From assembly GCA_048498515.1 (NCBI GenBank), contig JBEHXV010000005.1, forward strand, positions 62,001-126,000: a stretch of 64,000 bases of DNA, given 5' to 3'. The position numbers and the translations under genes are program-made. Below are positions 62,838 through 64,000 of this stretch, in pieces. Position 1 is the stretch's first letter, and each line of letters starts with the position of its first letter. This DNA is from UBA4416 sp048498515. GTDB taxonomy: Bacteria > Bacteroidota > Bacteroidia > B-17B0 > Aurantibacillaceae. The notes beneath the pieces were generated by a model. The model was not told where the DNA came from, made no database searches, and worked only from the letters and a program-made list of their open reading frames with translations.

Positions 62838-64000
62838 TTATAAAAACCCTCTCAGGCCATCAACAATTTTGTTGGTGGCTCCTGAGTTTTTAAGCACATA
62901 ATTTTTGGCTAAACGTGAAGATTCTGACAAGATCACATCGTCTTTTAAAAATGCAGTAAGCTGGTTCGTAAGTTCGGTGGCGTCATTAAAAACAAATCCC
63001 GCTTTCAAATCAATCACTTCAAAAGCTTCGTTGAATTTTTGATGATTAGGTCCAAATAATACCGGCAAGCCATACACGGTAGGTTCCAGGATATTGTGGA
63101 TCCCTCCGTTAAACCCTCCGCCAATTAAAGCAACGGTCCCATATTGGTAAACAGACGATAAAAAGCCAATGGCATTGATTACCAGCACTGAGTCGGTATA
63201 TTCGGGAGGATTATCGGAATACAGGTGAAAAGCAATGTTATTTTTAAACAAGAGGTTGCTTAACCGGTCAATATTTTTTTTATCAATTTCATGAGGAGCA
63301 ATAATAAGCTTCACATTTGCATGCTTTTCTTTTAACTGAACGTAGGATTCAATTAAATAATCTTCATCTTTTTGCCAGGAACTTCCGGCAATAATAACAA
63401 ACGAATCCTTAGCGAACTCTTCAATCTCTTTTATTTTTTTAGGCGACGAACAAATTTGCAAAACCCTGTCGAAACGGGTATCACCGGCCAGTATACCGGT
63501 TTCAGTTTTTAATAATTTCAATAAGCGGATGGAATGTACATCCTGGGTATAAATGGTATGATAGGTAGCAAGCGCTTTGCGAAAATTACCGCCATACCAT
63601 TTAAAAAAGGTTTGATGCCTTTTAATAACCGTGGAAATTAAAAACGTAGGAATTTTACTTTTATGCAATTGAAATAAATAGTTCAGCCAGAACTCATACT
63701 TTACAAAAACAGCCAGTTTTGGTTTAAGGGTTGCAATAAAACGCCTGGCGTTAAATGGCTTATCCGAAGGCAGGTACATCACAATATCCGCGTAAGGATA
63801 GTTTTTCTGGATCTCGAAACCTGAAGGCGAAAAAAATGTGAGAACGATCTGTTGTTTTGGAAACTCTTTTTTTATTTTTTCAATTACAGGCCGGCCCTGC
63901 TCAAACTCCCCTAATGAAGCGCAGTGGAACCAGATCGGATTTTCGATCTTAAGGCCTTCCATTTTATTTTTCAGGTTCTCGTGCCAGTTCCACCTTCCTT
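62838..64000 (-). CDS. waaA: 3-deoxy-D-manno-octulosonic acid (KDO) transferase, 5' end beyond window
   Basis: The minus-strand frame is open from the window edge; bases before the first visible ATG (63962) still encode GRWNWHENLKNK, so that ATG is internal and the true start lies outside. About 387 residues are visible of the usual 410-430. Family marks are IWFHCASLGEFEQGRPVIE, the glycosyltransferase segments KYEFWLNYLFQL and GDTRFDRV, and GGGFNGGIHNILEPTVYGLPVLFGP (nucleotide-sugar site, shown in two parts in the family). It moves KDO from CMP-KDO to lipid A precursor, so this organism makes KDO-containing LPS. Confidence 0.93.
   Translation of the reverse strand, partial: GRWNWHENLKNKMEGLKIENPIWFHCASLGEFEQGRPVIEKIKKEFPKQQIVLTFFSPSGFEIQKNYPYADIVMYLPSDKPFNARRFIATLKPKLAVFVKYEFWLNYLFQLHKSKIPTFLISTVIKRHQTFFKWYGGNFRKALATYHTIYTQDVHSIRLLKLLKTETGILAGDTRFDRVLQICSSPKKIKEIEEFAKDSFVIIAGSSWQKDEDYLIESYVQLKEKHANVKLIIAPHEIDKKNIDRLSNLLFKNNIAFHLYSDNPPEYTDSVLVINAIGFLSSVYQYGTVALIGGGFNGGIHNILEPTVYGLPVLFGPNHQKFNEAFEVIDLKAGFVFNDATELTNQLTAFLKDDVILSESSRLAKNYVLKNSGATNKIVDGLRGFL

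Overview
The window looks like chromosome of a Bacteroidota bacterium. The evidence is type IX secretion (T9SS) C-terminal sorting domains on several proteins, a CHU_C-type gliding-associated tail, GWxTD, DUF6029 and Omp28-family proteins, futalosine-pathway menaquinone synthesis (mqnE), and promoters of the TTG-N19-TANNTTTG type in place of sigma-70 boxes. Base composition is moderately AT-rich and even. I cannot place it below phylum/class level. No rRNA, tRNA, CRISPR array or intact insertion sequence was seen.

Layout. 1-1,433: end of a cell-shape operon (putative mreD tail, a collapsed mrdA, rodA). 1,484-4,990: HTH protein, CNNM/CBS membrane protein, Rieske oxygenase and a TPR protein, packed head to tail. 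4,998-5,700: a decayed REP-associated transposase with its REP palindromes. 5,702-7,984: GWxTD lipoprotein, metal-binding (HMA) lipoprotein and polysaccharide deacetylase, all on the minus strand. 8,182-15,324: a 2,380-residue secreted adhesin with a CUB-like domain, a C-type lectin domain and two arrays of exact 76-residue repeats. 15,387-21,860: small conserved protein, rlmD, OstA-like protein, fabG, VWA-like membrane protein. 22,109-25,264: TlpA-like thioredoxin, DUF6029 barrel and Omp28-like lipoprotein. 25,387-28,753: hisS, a lipoprotein, a scar made of two gene 3' ends, and udk. 28,829-34,576: a minus-strand accessory block with a putative exported kinase-like effector, a YCF48-repeat T9SS protein, a barrel protein, a CocE-type hydrolase and a small secreted protein. 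34,699-40,142: ABC-F ATPase, GT2 glycosyltransferase, mqnE and a TsdA-like dihaem cytochrome. 40,102-45,050: arylsulfotransferase-like protein and two T9SS cargo proteins. 45,272-52,564: a 2,430-residue TPR/PD40/coiled-coil/Asn-rich/triple-SPOR-like protein. 52,586-57,946: clpS, M48 protease, NHL-repeat T9SS protein, membrane glycosyltransferase-like protein and DUF58 protein. 58,149-64,000: hup, fmt, an ECF sigma factor overlapping a membrane-anchored tandem SUMF1 protein, and the 5'-truncated KDO transferase.

Functionally the window mixes housekeeping genes (cell wall elongation, translation, fatty acid, LPS and menaquinone synthesis) with a large envelope and secretion component. The most unusual items are: (i) the 28,829-30,397 protein, which pairs an N-terminal motif I associate with contractile-injection-system cargo with a LanM-like kinase core; (ii) the ECF sigma factor overlapping a protein laid out like an anti-sigma factor with two SUMF1 domains outside the membrane; (iii) the Asn-rich PD40/SPOR giant; and (iv) two internal-deletion scars (mrdA at about 66-132 and 27,771-28,069) that may be real deletions or assembly collapses. 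Functions are assigned by reading motifs; no database search was possible.
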